Made by a program: the position numbers and the translations under genes. From Bimastos eiseni (lineage: Eukaryota > Annelida > Clitellata > Crassiclitellata > Lumbricidae), in the NCBI GenBank assembly GCA_959347315.1, contig OY365810.1:3951467-4015466 (forward strand): a DNA stretch of 64,000 nucleotides. Direction: 5' to 3'. Below are positions 1-9,793 of this stretch, piece by piece. The number at the start of each line of letters is the position of its first letter. Positions within the stretch are counted from its first letter, which is position 1. The notes under the pieces were generated by a model that did not search any database, was not told the DNA's origin, and saw only the letters and a list, made by a program, of their open reading frames with translations.

Positions 1-837
1 GACCAGCAGTACAGCTCAAGGCATCGACCGTTTATTGACACTATGCAAATAGGATGACTAATAACGACGAATGTCCTTCTGGTGGGGCACTCCAGATGGT
101 CAGTCTAATGAAAGACCAGACGCTGGTCACCGCTACCCGGTCACCATAACCGTTGTCCACCTCTGAGAGACTGACCGCCGTTGGATACACGCAGAAACGT
201 CAAATTCTGTCGCGGCGTTAATCTAATATCGCGCGGTTCGTGCGGGATTATTTTTCCAGCGATCCCGAAATTAGCGCGGCCGGTGGCATCGCCCCAGCTC
301 TCCCTGCCGACGCCGCGTTTATCTAATGTTTTAATTCGGACGGTGTCAGCGATAGTGATTAATGTGGCAGCACCGTGAATGTCTCTCCAGTTCGTGGTAA
401 TACCGTGTGACAGGTGTACTATTGGCTGGTCGCGCGATTCACGCCCGAACCACTAACGCACTGCGACGCCAAAGCAACGCGTTCTATCTATCGCACTCAA
501 TAGAGCAATTCGGACGCCGCCGCCATTCAGATGAAAGGACGGGCTATTATTAATTCCGACTACCTTAAAGTGAAGAGATGAATGGGAGCCGACAAAGCGA
601 TTCGCTGATAAACAAAGACATTGACGCAAACGGAAAGATCAGGAAGACGGTATTATATCGCGAATCCACACGTCAAATGATGAACGTATATGGATAAGGA
701 CATAAAACGGGCGAAATATTGATACAAATTTAGGTTTACATCTATCAGTTATTGGTCCCTTTAGGAGTAAGTGGCACACTTGAAATGCCGTGTTATATAT
801 GCGCAGAATAAAAGTCGTGATATGCACATCATATATA
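1..837. other. Unique sequence, no gene seen
   Basis: Moderately CpG-containing, non-repetitive DNA, most GC-rich between about 180 and 540. The short open frames lack splice-site context or recognisable domains. It could hold regulatory or untranslated sequence, but nothing specific is supported. Confidence 0.4.
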
Positions 838-880
838 TGAATATTCATATATATGAATATTCATATATATGAATATTCAA
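838..880. repeat. Palindromic 16-bp tandem repeat
   Basis: About three copies of a 16-bp unit built from ATATATGAATATTCAT. Each unit is its own reverse complement or nearly so, so the array can fold in many registers. Confidence 0.8.
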
Positions 881-947
881 GCATATACATTAATGTTTAT
901 AGACATCTATAATAGGTCTACATATTCGAGATAAGTGACATTAAGGC

Positions 948-1025
948 AAATTCTAATAATAATAATAATAATAACAATAATACTTCTACAACAACTACTA
1001 CTACTACTTCCCGTACTACTACTAT

Positions 1026-1111
<86 letters not shown>

Positions 1112-1118
1112 GTAATGT
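948..1118. repeat. Compound AAT/ACT trinucleotide array
   Basis: Runs of AAT, then ACT with interruptions, then AAT and GATAAT. Open frames on both strands here are single-residue translations and not genes. Confidence 0.9.
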
Positions 1119-1523
1119 AAAAAAGCAAGGGCTCACTCTTATCTCATTGCGGGTGTGTGGGTCAACCAGAGAATGAAACTGCTATAAGTTACAACTATTA
1201 TGCTATTTAATCGATGTAAAACATCTAAAATTGTCACAGGAACAGAAAGAAACTGTAAGAGGATACTTTAGCGAATATCTGACTGTTCTATGGGAAGAAT
1301 TCAAATGGGGAGAGAAATTTGTACAGTAGCAGGCCAACAGTAGAATTAATAGTGTTAAATTGATGCGCAATGTGAGGAAATGGTTTTTGAATAGACTGTA
1401 GCCAGAAGCGCAACAGTTGGGCTGCGTACGACCCATCCATTCACCATCACCCTCACCAGCAACATCCGTCTAACCCTTCTATCATTCTCATTCCTTCCAT
1501 TCTTCTCTCAATCACAGAATACC
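1119..1523. other. Unique spacer
   Basis: No coding signal or repeat recognised. It ends at the 8-bp target duplication of the MITE that follows. Confidence 0.4.
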
Positions 1524-1531
1524 CTCTAAGC

Positions 1532-1744
1532 CAGCGCTTCCCAGACAATAGATGTTTCAACCTAAATTAGCTAATACTAACACAAATATCGATGAAAATG
1601 ACATCTGAAATATCTTCCACATAAAGTTATACAGAAATGGTAAGGAAAAAGCTTCCATTTGTTCGCACTGAAAATTTTCCGCGGAACCCTTGTCTTCACC
1701 TCAGGGAACCCTGGGATTCCGCGGAACACAGTTGGGAAACACTG
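1532..1744. mobile_element. hAT-like MITE, 213 bp
   Basis: The left end reads CAGCGCTTCCCAGAC and the right end, reverse-complemented, reads CAGTGTTTCCCAACT, giving imperfect terminal inverted repeats of about 15 bp. The flanks carry an exact 8-bp direct duplication, CTCTAAGC, at 1524-1531 and 1745-1752. CAGNG-type ends with 8-bp duplications are the signature of the hAT superfamily. There is no transposase frame, so it is non-autonomous. It lies just 3' of the minus-strand exon candidate, in what would be an intron. Confidence 0.85.
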
Positions 1745-1799
1745 CTCTAAGCAACCGATGCCGCAATTCACGAATAGAGAAAAACAAAAACAAACCTGC

Positions 1800-2518
1800 G
1801 GCAAGATCGCTGGTGCATGACGGTGTATCCTTCTCCATGGCCCCAGGGACTTGCATGGGTGAATCATAGGAATCGTTCATCCGTGAACCCGCCAACTCAC
1901 CTGTACTGTCTTCAACCGGTGTCATTACATTGTATCCGACTGGTGCCACTGCATTGTCTTCGACTGGTTCCATTGCATTGTCCTCAACCGGTTCTATTGC
2001 CTTGTCTTCCGCTGGTACAAGTCCGTTACTATCGGCGACCGAATCAGAACACGAATAGTCCTCGCAACGAATCGCCAACTCCTTCTTTCCAACCCTACAA
2101 CCGTTCACCGACGAATTCCTCCCAACTGATACATCTCCTACAAAGTCCTGCTCCACATCCATGCCGCTGCTATTGTCAAACGGGGATGCTAAAAGCGCCG
2201 TAGGACGATCGCTCTCTGACTCAGCAACCGAGAGCGAGCAATGCCTCTCATTGTCTCTGCTTCTCCAAAGACCAGATTGATGACCATTTGTTACACGGCC
2301 AGCGCCGCCGTTCAATGCACAGATACCGTTAGGCGCATCTGAAGATGCCGACCGCCCTGCTTCCTCCTCCTCCTTCTCCTCCTGCTGATGCTGGCGGTGA
2401 CTGCGGCCTCCTTCCCCGGCTGCTCCTTCTCTGCAAGGCCACCTAGGATACGGCCAGTCCTTGTACGACGTGTCTGTTGTGCTGGCAGGTCCTGTCTTTC
2501 CACGGTCGTCCACGAAAT
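1800..2518 (-). CDS. Candidate internal exon, acidic low-complexity protein
   Basis: On the minus strand an open frame of about 240 codons runs between a candidate acceptor (CTGTAG before GATTTCGTGG, near 2519; an alternative TTTCTCTTTGCTGTAG lies near 2543) and a candidate donor (CCGCAG|GTTTGT, about 1799). The encoded segment starts DFVDDRGKTG. It then has a Glu-rich run (QQEEKEEEE, about residues 50-58), Ser/Asp-rich stretches, and four degenerate repeats of the type EPVEDNA near the C-terminal side. There is no signal peptide, membrane segment or known domain. Varied residue usage and splice sites at both ends favour a real exon over chance. The wider open frame runs on into the MITE and is not all coding. 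I do not recognise the gene; an intrinsically disordered region of a larger protein is the likeliest reading. Confidence 0.45.
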
Positions 2519-2635
2519 CTACAGCAAATGATCGCAAATGATTCTACAGCAAAGAGAAATACCGATAACAGACTTCTGGACGAAAAATACGCTTCGAACA
2601 TTGCTTTACTCATTTGCTCTCGCTCTCCCTTGCTG

Positions 2636-2890
2636 AACGAATGAGGGAACGAATGAATGAATGAACGATTGAATGAATGAACGATTGAATGAATGAAGCA
2701 ATGAACAAACGACTGAATGATTGAATGAATGAACCAATGAATGATTAAATGAACCAATGAATGAACAGTGAATGAACCATGCAGTGAATGATTTAATGAA
2801 CAAAGAAGAAGTCAGTGAACTCAACGAATAATTGAGTGAACGAATTAATGAACAAAGACCTGAATGGATGAGAAATTACGAATGAATAAG
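2636..2890. repeat. TGAA-rich degenerate minisatellite
   Basis: Degenerate GAATGAATGAACGATT-type units over about 250 bp. Open frames on the minus strand (repeated HSFIHSF) are translations of the array. Confidence 0.85.
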
Positions 2891-3505
2891 CACCTCAAAG
2901 GTTTCAATTATAGAGCAGCCAACAGCAAACTTCAATATATATAAAATCCATAATTAAACGGCACATTTTGTCAAACTTTTCATTTAAACATTATTCAACA
3001 AAATAGTTCTGAACATCTTCAAATGACTCGAACGTGGCAGTTGTAAAAAGGGGCTCTATGTCTGTACACACATCATTCTTAACATCTATTTCAATACATC
3101 GTAGGAACTTCGTCATTTAAAATCCAATTAAATACCTATAGAAACCGTAAAACAACATGCATGTGTTAACGAATCATAAAAACAAGATCCGGATCTAGTT
3201 TTAGAGTCATCTCAGACAAATTAGAATAGATCGGATCATTAGAAAGAAAATCCATCAAAATAGCTCTAGAAATGGACCGCACACCTCCAGCAACTAAAGT
3301 ACGGAACATCCTGCTTACTTTTAGAGTCAGACCAAAACAGAAAGAGCGGAGGGGCTCCAACGTCGACCAGACTAAAACGCGGAATTAACCAGACATCCAC
3401 GACTGCGAAAACACCAAGAAGGAAGTTTTCCCTGCTTCTGCAGCACCGTGCCGTAAGCTCAGCAAGCAGATGGACTCGGAAAGTTCATCCTTAGCGATAG
3501 ATACG
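2891..3505. other. AT-rich unique spacer
   Basis: No gene or recognised repeat. A 64-codon minus-strand frame at 3166-3360 has no supporting context. Confidence 0.4.
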
Positions 3506-3560
3506 CTAGTCCTAAGCCGACACAAAGGAGGAGGGCAACGCTGATTACAACCTCTGTTGA
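3506..3560 (+). mobile_element. SR105 short element, degraded partial copy
   Basis: Retains CCTAAGCC, AAAGGAGGAGGGCAACGCT and a weak downstream match. Both ends are lost. It is assigned only by similarity to the better copies in this window. Confidence 0.4.
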
Positions 3561-4069
3561 TTCGCTGTCAACAGGTCAATTGCTGCGCATGGTTTACTTA
3601 AATAAATACACCTCTATATATGCATTATTTAGGCATGCTTAGGCTATATATATATATACACACAAAATTATATATATATATATAATCTATACTGTTAATA
3701 GTATACTATATATAAATTTTTTTAGTCATTGTAGTCATTTGGAAAGCCCCAAAAAGCACACTATACGCACGATTTTTAATTACTGTTTTGTTTAAAATTG
3801 GGAAAAGCCAGTGTTTCCGGCATTTAATTGAACCCGACCGGCAGCCATAAATGTTTGATTAGCGGCAATAATTGTACAAATTTGACAATTAACTCATCAC
3901 GATTGAAACTAAAAGCCCCCAGGCACAGAGCACAAACAACCCTCCAGATTTGTATATGAATTCAAACTGAAACACAATTTTAATTCCGCAGTTGGTATAC
4001 CCTATGTACGGTAGGCTACTCTCGCAACTGCTACTCCGCAGCTGGTAAATAATTACAATATATTCGTAC
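3561..4069. other. AT-rich spacer with (TA)n
   Basis: Contains a short (TA)n tract near 3645-3715 and otherwise unique sequence. No gene seen. Confidence 0.4.
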
Positions 4070-4175
4070 TAGTTTCAGTTTAACGACACTGCGTGATAAC
4101 GAAGACCATTAGCGTCGTCCTCATCCTTAATCCTGGCTTGGGACTGGCGCTGCCACATGGCAAGTAGTGGCGAAG
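4070..4175 (-). mobile_element. SR105 short element, near full length
   Basis: In element orientation (minus strand) it has the 5' block CACTACTTGCC, then CCAGTCCCAAGCC, a diverged GGATTAAGGATGAGGACG, GACGCTAATGGTC, and the 3' end GTGTCGTTAAACTGAAAC followed by TAGTA. No clear target duplication. Confidence 0.75.
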
Positions 4176-4404
4176 CATCGATTACAGATCCCTTTCGACG
4201 CATATCATCCTTGTCATGGATGCGACATTAAATGAAGTTCACTCAAACATAAAGCTGAATTTCCTTTAAATAACGCATATATTTCAGCTGGGTTGCACCT
4301 ATTAAAGGTGTCGTTGAAAAGGCGCTCTGTACAGACATTCAAACTCTCGAAAGATTATAAATATGTACGCTGGGTCAAATAACAATGAACACAATGATAC
4401 TGAC

Positions 4405-4407
4405 ATT

Positions 4408-4465
<58 letters not shown>

Positions 4466-4482
4466 TTAATAATAATAATACA
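4405..4482. repeat. (AAT)n microsatellite
   Basis: About 24 nearly perfect AAT units. Overlapping poly-Asn and poly-Ile frames are artefacts. Confidence 0.95.
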
Positions 4483-4547
4483 ACTGCTTTTGGTATTGCC
4501 TCCTTCCAAGGTTCAAAAGCGCAATATGGCAGAAAGCCGATGGCAAT

Positions 4548-4652
4548 TCCACCTCTGCTTGCACTTGGCAGCGCCAGTCCCGAGCCTTGATAAAGGAGGG
4601 GGGCGACGCTAATGGTCTTGGTCGTCGAACAATGAGTAAACTGAAACAACTA
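4548..4652 (+). mobile_element. SR105 short element, near full length
   Basis: CACCTCTGCTTGCACTTGG at the 5' side, then CGCCAGTCCCGAGCC, ATAAAGGAGG, GGGCGACGCTAATGGTC and the 3' end AAACTGAAACAACTAC. It lies about 100 bp upstream of a LINE-type 3' tail. Confidence 0.75.
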
Positions 4653-4699
4653 CTTTTTGTGGATGGCAGACACATCTACGCGCTCTCTATGTTCTCATA

Positions 4700-4782
4700 A
4701 GCAATTGTAATTATCTTTGCAAGAAAGTTTTCTAGTAAATTGTACTTAGATTGCCAAATAAACTTATATTGATTGATTGATA
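4700..4782 (+). mobile_element. LINE 3' end with TTGA tail
   Basis: AT-rich sequence ending CCAAATAAAC followed by TATTGATTGATTGATA. The AATAAA signal plus a short TTGA tandem tail matches the ends at about 24.6 kb and 36.3 kb, and resembles the 3' ends of CR1/L2-type non-LTR retrotransposons. The body is missing, as expected for a strongly 5'-truncated insertion. Confidence 0.45.
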
Positions 4783-4999
4783 TTTTCTTTCCTCTTCATG
4801 AAAAAGGACAATGAGAAATGTAACAGATAACACACTGGCGTTCAGGGATGACGAATGAGTTCGATTCCTGCATCAGAGATGCGTAATGTTAATTGGCGTT
4901 TCACATTTCTGCAACAGCAATTAAATTCCTGTATGACTTGTCGTCACCCATTCGTACTGTGTATGTAACCATACCTTGTCAATTTGAAATCAAACTAAA

Positions 5000-5736
5000 A
5001 CTATTATCAACAAATCGAGGATAACCCACAACCCCATCAGCCCCATCTATACCATGTAACCGATACCCCAGCTCAAGACAGCTCAACCTGGCTAGGGCTA
5101 AGATACCCCAACGGAGGGAGGCAGGCACGCATCCTAGCAGCAAGGTACACGTTGCAACCCTTAGCAGACCTGCCACTTAACAGCCGCCACCCTCCGCAGT
5201 CGGGCGACAAAAACACCACAGCTGCATTCCGCCACACCAGTCATTCATCAACCCCCTCTAAACATCTGCCAAACGGGGGTGCCGTGCAGCCTTCGGGGCC
5301 TTACACGCTCGGTAACTCAACCCGGATTCTTTCACCGGGCACCCTTCGCTCTATAGTAGGACCAAGGGTCAGGCATTAGCGCCGGTGCAGTGACAAATTT
5401 AGACGCTGGATTGGATGTTATACGTGCGGGCCATCGGGAGCGTCTATGTTCCTCTCCCACTGACAGAGCCAAGAGCGGGCTGGACTTTTTTCATGCCACT
5501 TACGGATTGATAAGGGACACACCTTCGGCGGAGGAGGGATGGGCGGTCGCGGCGAAGGGCGGCCGAGAGGGGAGGAGGGGTAGGCCGAGGAAGGCAACGT
5601 CCTTCATTATCAGTTATTGCCGACGATACCGCTCTCCATCATATCCGCCGTTCGTGTCACTGATTCAGAGCGCAAACAATCTGTCAGCCGCTCTTCATAT
5701 CAGACACGCTTTGTTTTCGCCCGAATTACAGCCAAG
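5000..5736. other. GC-rich block upstream of a candidate first exon
   Basis: GC and CpG content rise clearly, especially at 5300-5600, with purine-rich GGAGG runs. This contrasts with the AT-rich flanks and fits a promoter and 5' untranslated region. The 144-codon frame at 5390-5824 shares the block but starts without good context and ends in a CAG/GAG repeat, so I do not call it as coding. Confidence 0.35.
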
Positions 5737-5820
5737 ATGCATACACCACCACCAGCAGCAGCAGCAGGAGGAGGAGGAGGCGTGTACCGAGGCTGCTCAC
5801 CTCAACTCATCTCGACTCCA
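5737..5820 (+). CDS. Candidate first coding exon, 28 codons
   Basis: ATG at 5737 sits in a fair initiation context (A at -3). The frame encodes MHTPPPAAAAGGGGG followed by VYRGCSPQLISTP and ends exactly at a perfect splice donor, GTGAGT, at 5821. Poly-Ala and poly-Gly at the N-terminus come from a CCA/GCA/GGA triplet run. The GC-rich block upstream and AT-rich, intron-like sequence downstream support a gene start. No product can be named from 28 residues, and a downstream exon was not found within the window. Confidence 0.3.
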
Positions 5821-5836
5821 GTGAGTAAAGCTCAAC

Positions 5837-6200
5837 GGATGCTGTAAGAATTTGGAATCTCATTTTGTATTTGTCGCTTTTCTTATTATAATTATTTAGT
5901 AGTAATAAATACCCATTGGATGCTGTAAGAATTATAAACTATTTGCGTATTTGTCGATTATTTAACTTATTATGTAATAATAATTATAATCAGATGCTTG
6001 CTCAATAATGAATGAATAAATTAGGTAATTAATCTGAGACTGTTTCAAGCTGAACTATCCGTCCATTTTAAATGGTTGGCATATTTTCTTATTTTAAATT
6101 ATCTAGCAGTAATAAATAATTGGATGTTGTTGGAAATTAGTATTTTTTTTCGCTTTCTTATTTGACTTATTTATTAGTGTATGTCCAGTAACTAATTAAT
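5837..6200. repeat. Degenerate tandem repeat, unit about 95 bp
   Basis: Three diverged units, each with GGATGCTGTAAGAATT or a variant, then TATTTGTCG, then TTCTTATT and AGTAGTAATAAATA-like blocks (near 5838, 5918 and 6120). It lies just downstream of the candidate donor, inside the putative intron. Confidence 0.6.
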
Positions 6201-6505
6201 AAATTAATTTGAGGCATAGATCAATTATGGTTTAATCTGATCGACCAATTTGTTTGAAAGGGTTGGCTTATTTCTGGAATATATTACTTACTCGAATTAT
6301 TCACGCAACTAGTGGTTGAGGTTTCACTTCTCGGAGCTATTAAAGTACCAGCACAAAATCATTGAACACGTAAACTTTACGTGAATTGAACTCACGTCCA
6401 AATTATACTCTACCTATGGATCTTGTATTGACTAAGCGCCGGTGAATAAGCTGGTTCCCGACTTCACTTTTATGGGCGCTATAGAGATATCTAGAGCACG
6501 ATTAA
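6201..6505. other. Unique spacer with a tRNA-like B box on the minus strand
   Basis: Near 6390 the minus strand reads GAGTTCAATTCACG, resembling a tRNA T-arm. GTGAATAAGCTGGT near 6441 recurs near 59727. This may be a decayed SINE, but it is too weak for a separate call. Confidence 0.25.
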
Positions 6506-6596
6506 GTGATTACAAAGATCAGTATCGTCGCCCTCCTTGTTTATTCAGGCTTAAGACTGGCACTACCGGAGTGCGAACAGTAGCGGAGTTGAAACA
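6506..6596 (-). mobile_element. SR105 short element, 3' end decayed
   Basis: The minus strand reads TTGTTTCAACTCCGCTACTG, CGCACTCC, GTGCCAGTCTTAAGCC, GAATAAACAAGGAGGGCGACG and ATCTTTGTAATCAC. The 5' end AACTCCGCTACTG matches other copies exactly. The 3' GTTAAACTG is lost. Confidence 0.7.
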
Positions 6597-7362
6597 ACTG
6601 TGCAAAATCTAGATATCTCGATAGCGAAAGAATTGTATATCCGGAACACTCTACTCGCAGAGTTATATAGCGCCTCTACAGGTGAAACATGTCAGAGTCG
6701 TTCCCGATCCAAAACACGTCGGACTACACAGCAGTTGTATCCTGCCAAACGAACTGTGAGAACTGCCCCAACAATTTTTCATATGGACGTCTGTGTCCTT
6801 TGATATGATCAGATAACTTGCTAAACTGATTGACGCTATCTTTATTCGAGCGAATACAGGCAACCGTGAGAGAACCGGTTTTCACATGGAAACAATGTTG
6901 CCGCACCCGGTGCGATAATAAACAGGGAAGAACTGGAAACCTGTCCACCGTTCAGGAAGGACGGACGGGCGTAGATAGAAGACCAATCGGTTGCTGCCGT
7001 AGAGAGCGGTGAGAGCGAGGGCCGTGACTCAACGACAAACAGTAGCGGACACTGGATTTGGAAAGCTAATTGCCCCTTGCCTGGTCGATGGTTTGTTTAC
7101 TCAGCAATACTAGCAAACAGGTGCCAACGTCCATAAACAATGGGACGATGGTCGTACAATCCTCCTATACGTCCCTTCCTTTACCCCGTGGGTCAGTTAA
7201 CGACAGGTCTCCTCTTACCCCCACCAAAAGGCCACCAGCCTCATACTCTTGCTCTCAGGATACTGGACACAACGTGCTATCCACAGCTACTGATGGCTGT
7301 TCTAATCGCTCCAACAGAGCTACTCAGGAACGCCATATTGCACAGACACATAGACACAGACT
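6597..7362. other. Unique sequence, no gene seen
   Basis: Several short frames but no splice-flanked exon or known domain. GC content is moderate. Confidence 0.4.
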
Positions 7363-7572
7363 CACCCAGACATAAACATACATACACCCAGACATAAACA
7401 TACATACACCCAGACATAAACATACATACACCCAGACATAAACATACATACACCCAGACATAAACATACATACACCCAGACATAAACATACATACACCCA
7501 GACATAAACATACATACACCCAGACATAAACATACATACACCCAGACATAAACATACATACACCCAGACATA
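7363..7572. repeat. 22-bp minisatellite, about 9.5 copies
   Basis: The unit is CACCCAGACATAAACATA plus CATA (22 bp), repeated nine times almost without variation, with a partial tenth. The periodic open frames on the minus strand are artefacts of the 22-bp period. Confidence 0.95.
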
Positions 7573-7679
7573 GAATGCATATACATATATAAACAGTTAA
7601 ACATAGACATATAGTATGCAATAAAATGCCAAAACAGCATTTTCATTCATGCTGTTAAATGTTATAAGAACAGAAATAG

Positions 7680-7785
7680 CATCAGTAAGTAAAAGAGAAA
7701 TCTACAAGACACACACAAACACATATACACCATCACACACACACGCACCTACACAGACACACACACATACACACAATACAAACGC
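7680..7785. repeat. CA-rich imperfect microsatellite
   Basis: Interrupted CACA/CATA tracts with no higher-order unit. Confidence 0.7.
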
Positions 7786-7818
7786 TATTCCACACTGCAT
7801 TATATATGCATTCGTGCA

Positions 7819-7821
7819 TCA

Positions 7822-7862
<41 letters not shown>

Positions 7863-7971
7863 GAGAGACAGAGAGAGACAGAGAGACAGAGAGACAGAGA
7901 GAGACAGAGAGACAGAGAGAGAGACAGAGAGAGAGACAGAGAGAGACAGAGAGAGAGAGACAGAGAGAGAC

Positions 7972-8002
<31 letters not shown>

Positions 8003-8003
8003 C

Positions 8004-8036
<33 letters not shown>

Positions 8037-8068
8037 AAGACAGACAGACAGACAGACAGAGACAGAGA
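7819..8068. repeat. Polypurine-rich GA/GACA microsatellite, 250 bp
   Basis: Mixed GA, GACA and GAGACA units; the strand carries almost only purines apart from spaced cytosines. Long frames of alternating Arg/Glu or Ser/Leu on both strands derive from the array. Confidence 0.95.
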
Positions 8069-8737
8069 GAGCAGTGGGGGAGCTGGAACACGCGATTACG
8101 TATTTAGCGACACAATTATGAATGACGTAATCTTTCACTTCAGTTATTGTTGATGGATGGAGTTAATTACTCTCCATCGTTAAAATCCGTCCCCTCTCAT
8201 AAATCAATGGCGGATGTTTAGGTAGCAACAGAACCACCTGTTGATATAGGGCCACCTGTTAGAGCCCACAGCCCATCAGTTAGCGAATGGTTACAACGAC
8301 GTCCAGATGTCATGGTAGATCACGAGTTGGAGTGTCATGCTCCTAATTGCAGTTTCCTGCAAGGTCTCAAATGGTCATGTCACGTTTTAGCCACATGGGA
8401 ATGGGTGTCGAATAGCACGGTGTAAGTAGGCGACCGATATGGGGTGAATGTGGGTTGCCGATATGGAGCGTTAGCATTGTAGACCTATGTACGTGGCTAC
8501 TGATATATAATTTTCTATAGGGGTGCGATGGTCAAGCGAAGATTAAGATTTGAACTTTGGATAGATAGCATAATAGTAGATCCCAGAATGGTTTGATCAC
8601 ACAAGGTCCAAACCGATGCAGATAGAAACCCCAAAATATAATATATGCGAACTGTCAAGTAAAACACCCTATAAGTAGCTTTCTACAGATGGCGCTCAAT
8701 AAAGTGTCGTAATCACAGCTAGAACTAGAGCAAAAGA
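8069..8737. other. Unique sequence, no gene seen
   Basis: No repeats, exon signals or recognisable motifs. Confidence 0.4.
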
Positions 8738-8795
8738 TGCCTAGCGGTTAACTGGATGGAATATCTGCTCACGTTGAAGGTTCAATTCGCACCAA
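8738..8795 (+). mobile_element. tRNA-like SINE head, degraded
   Basis: GCCTAGCGGTTAACTGGA resembles an A box, and GAAGGTTCAATTCGCACC about 30 bp further on resembles a B box. The spacing suits a tRNA-derived promoter, but no complete tRNA fold forms, so a SINE head or tRNA pseudogene is more likely than a gene. Confidence 0.4.
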
Positions 8796-8955
8796 AAATA
8801 AAGCCGTAACCGTGGGCCAACATACAGAAGATAAAACCCTAAGATCGAGAACAAATACGCCATACATATTTCCGAGTATCTTTCAGTCCCAATGGGTTTC
8901 CCATCCGTTGGGAATTTCCCATCGTTGGGTCGAGTCAGAATCGAGATGAATTATA

Positions 8956-9056
8956 ACCTCTCCGCTGCCCGTACTCTAGCAGTGACAGTCCCAAGCCTGA
9001 ATAGAGGAGGACCGCCACACTAATATCTGATGACACAGTGTCGTTAAACAGCTACA
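8956..9056 (+). mobile_element. SR105 short element
   Basis: ACCTCTCCGCTG at the 5' end, GACAGTCCCAAGCCTG, AGAGGAGGACCG, ACACTAATATCTG and the 3' end ACAGTGTCGTTAAACAGCTAC. Confidence 0.75.
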
Positions 9057-9480
9057 AACCAAAAGAGATGGAACAATCATAATTATACATGGAACTATTT
9101 CCTTTGGCACTGAATCATAACGACCGATGCATAACGGGTGGGTAGGTAGGGTACATGGCTCAACGGGCAAAAGGCGACTGAGGAAACAGTGGCTTCAGCC
9201 CATAAAACTGTTCCAATAATCGACATATTTTCGATAGGAGACAAGTGGCCGACACAAACGTTTTCATGTTTACCTGGAAAGGGGAGTATCGCCGTAAGCG
9301 TACATACACAGACAATAAGACGTATTAGAGACACACGCACAGGTACTATTTGAATACTCACACACAGATGCCTAAGTGCATATATATATATACAAAGATA
9401 TAATGTACATAAATACATAAATAGTTAAATATATGCATTGAATTTCATTCATAAATACGCATACAAGATATGCCACATGT
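9057..9480. other. Unique sequence turning AT-rich
   Basis: No gene seen. A short TA tract is present near 9380. Confidence 0.35.
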
Positions 9481-9625
9481 ACACATACAATCATACATAC
9501 AATCATACATACAGTCATACATACAATCATACATACAATCATACAATCATACATACAATCATACATACAATCATACAATCATACATACAATCATACATAC
9601 AATCATACATACAATCATACATACG
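9481..9625. repeat. CATACAAT tetranucleotide-based array
   Basis: Irregular mixture of CATA and CAAT units over about 145 bp. Open frames on both strands are periodic artefacts. Confidence 0.9.
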
Positions 9626-9696
9626 ATACAATAGTAAATAAAGTGACAAGAATATATAAACACACAAGTATATCATACACACACAGAAATACAAAT

Positions 9697-9793
9697 ATTC
9701 CGCCCTTTTGCGCTTTTGTAGTGCCAGTCCCAAACCCAGATAAAGGGAGGGCGACGTTAATGATCTTTGCTAACACACAGTGTCCTTAAACTT
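9697..9793 (+). mobile_element. SR105 short element
   Basis: ATTCCGCCC at the 5' end, GTGCCAGTCCCAAACC, ATAAAGGGAGGGCGACGTTAA, TGATCTTTGCTA and ACACAGTGTCCTTAAACTTA. AAATAC occurs on both sides as a weak possible duplication. Confidence 0.75.

Noticed and set aside
907..1136. Overlapping open frames on both strands
   Set aside because: They translate the AAT/ACT triplet array into single-residue runs.
4070..4175. SR105 as a MITE with terminal inverted repeats
   Set aside because: GTTTCA/TGAAAC-like phrases occur near both ends of some copies, but they fall partly in flanks, and the 15-bp duplication at 23.6 kb argues against a cut-and-paste element. Kept open in the findings.
7363..7572. 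CRISPR-like regularly spaced repeat
   Set aside because: Units are contiguous with no unique spacers, and the genome is eukaryotic.
7277..7646. Repetitive Cys/Tyr/Val-rich frames on the minus strand
   Set aside because: They come from the 22-bp minisatellite, which keeps several frames open by periodicity.
7649..8153. Frames of up to 152 codons rich in Arg/Glu/Asp
   Set aside because: They translate the GA/GACA microsatellite.
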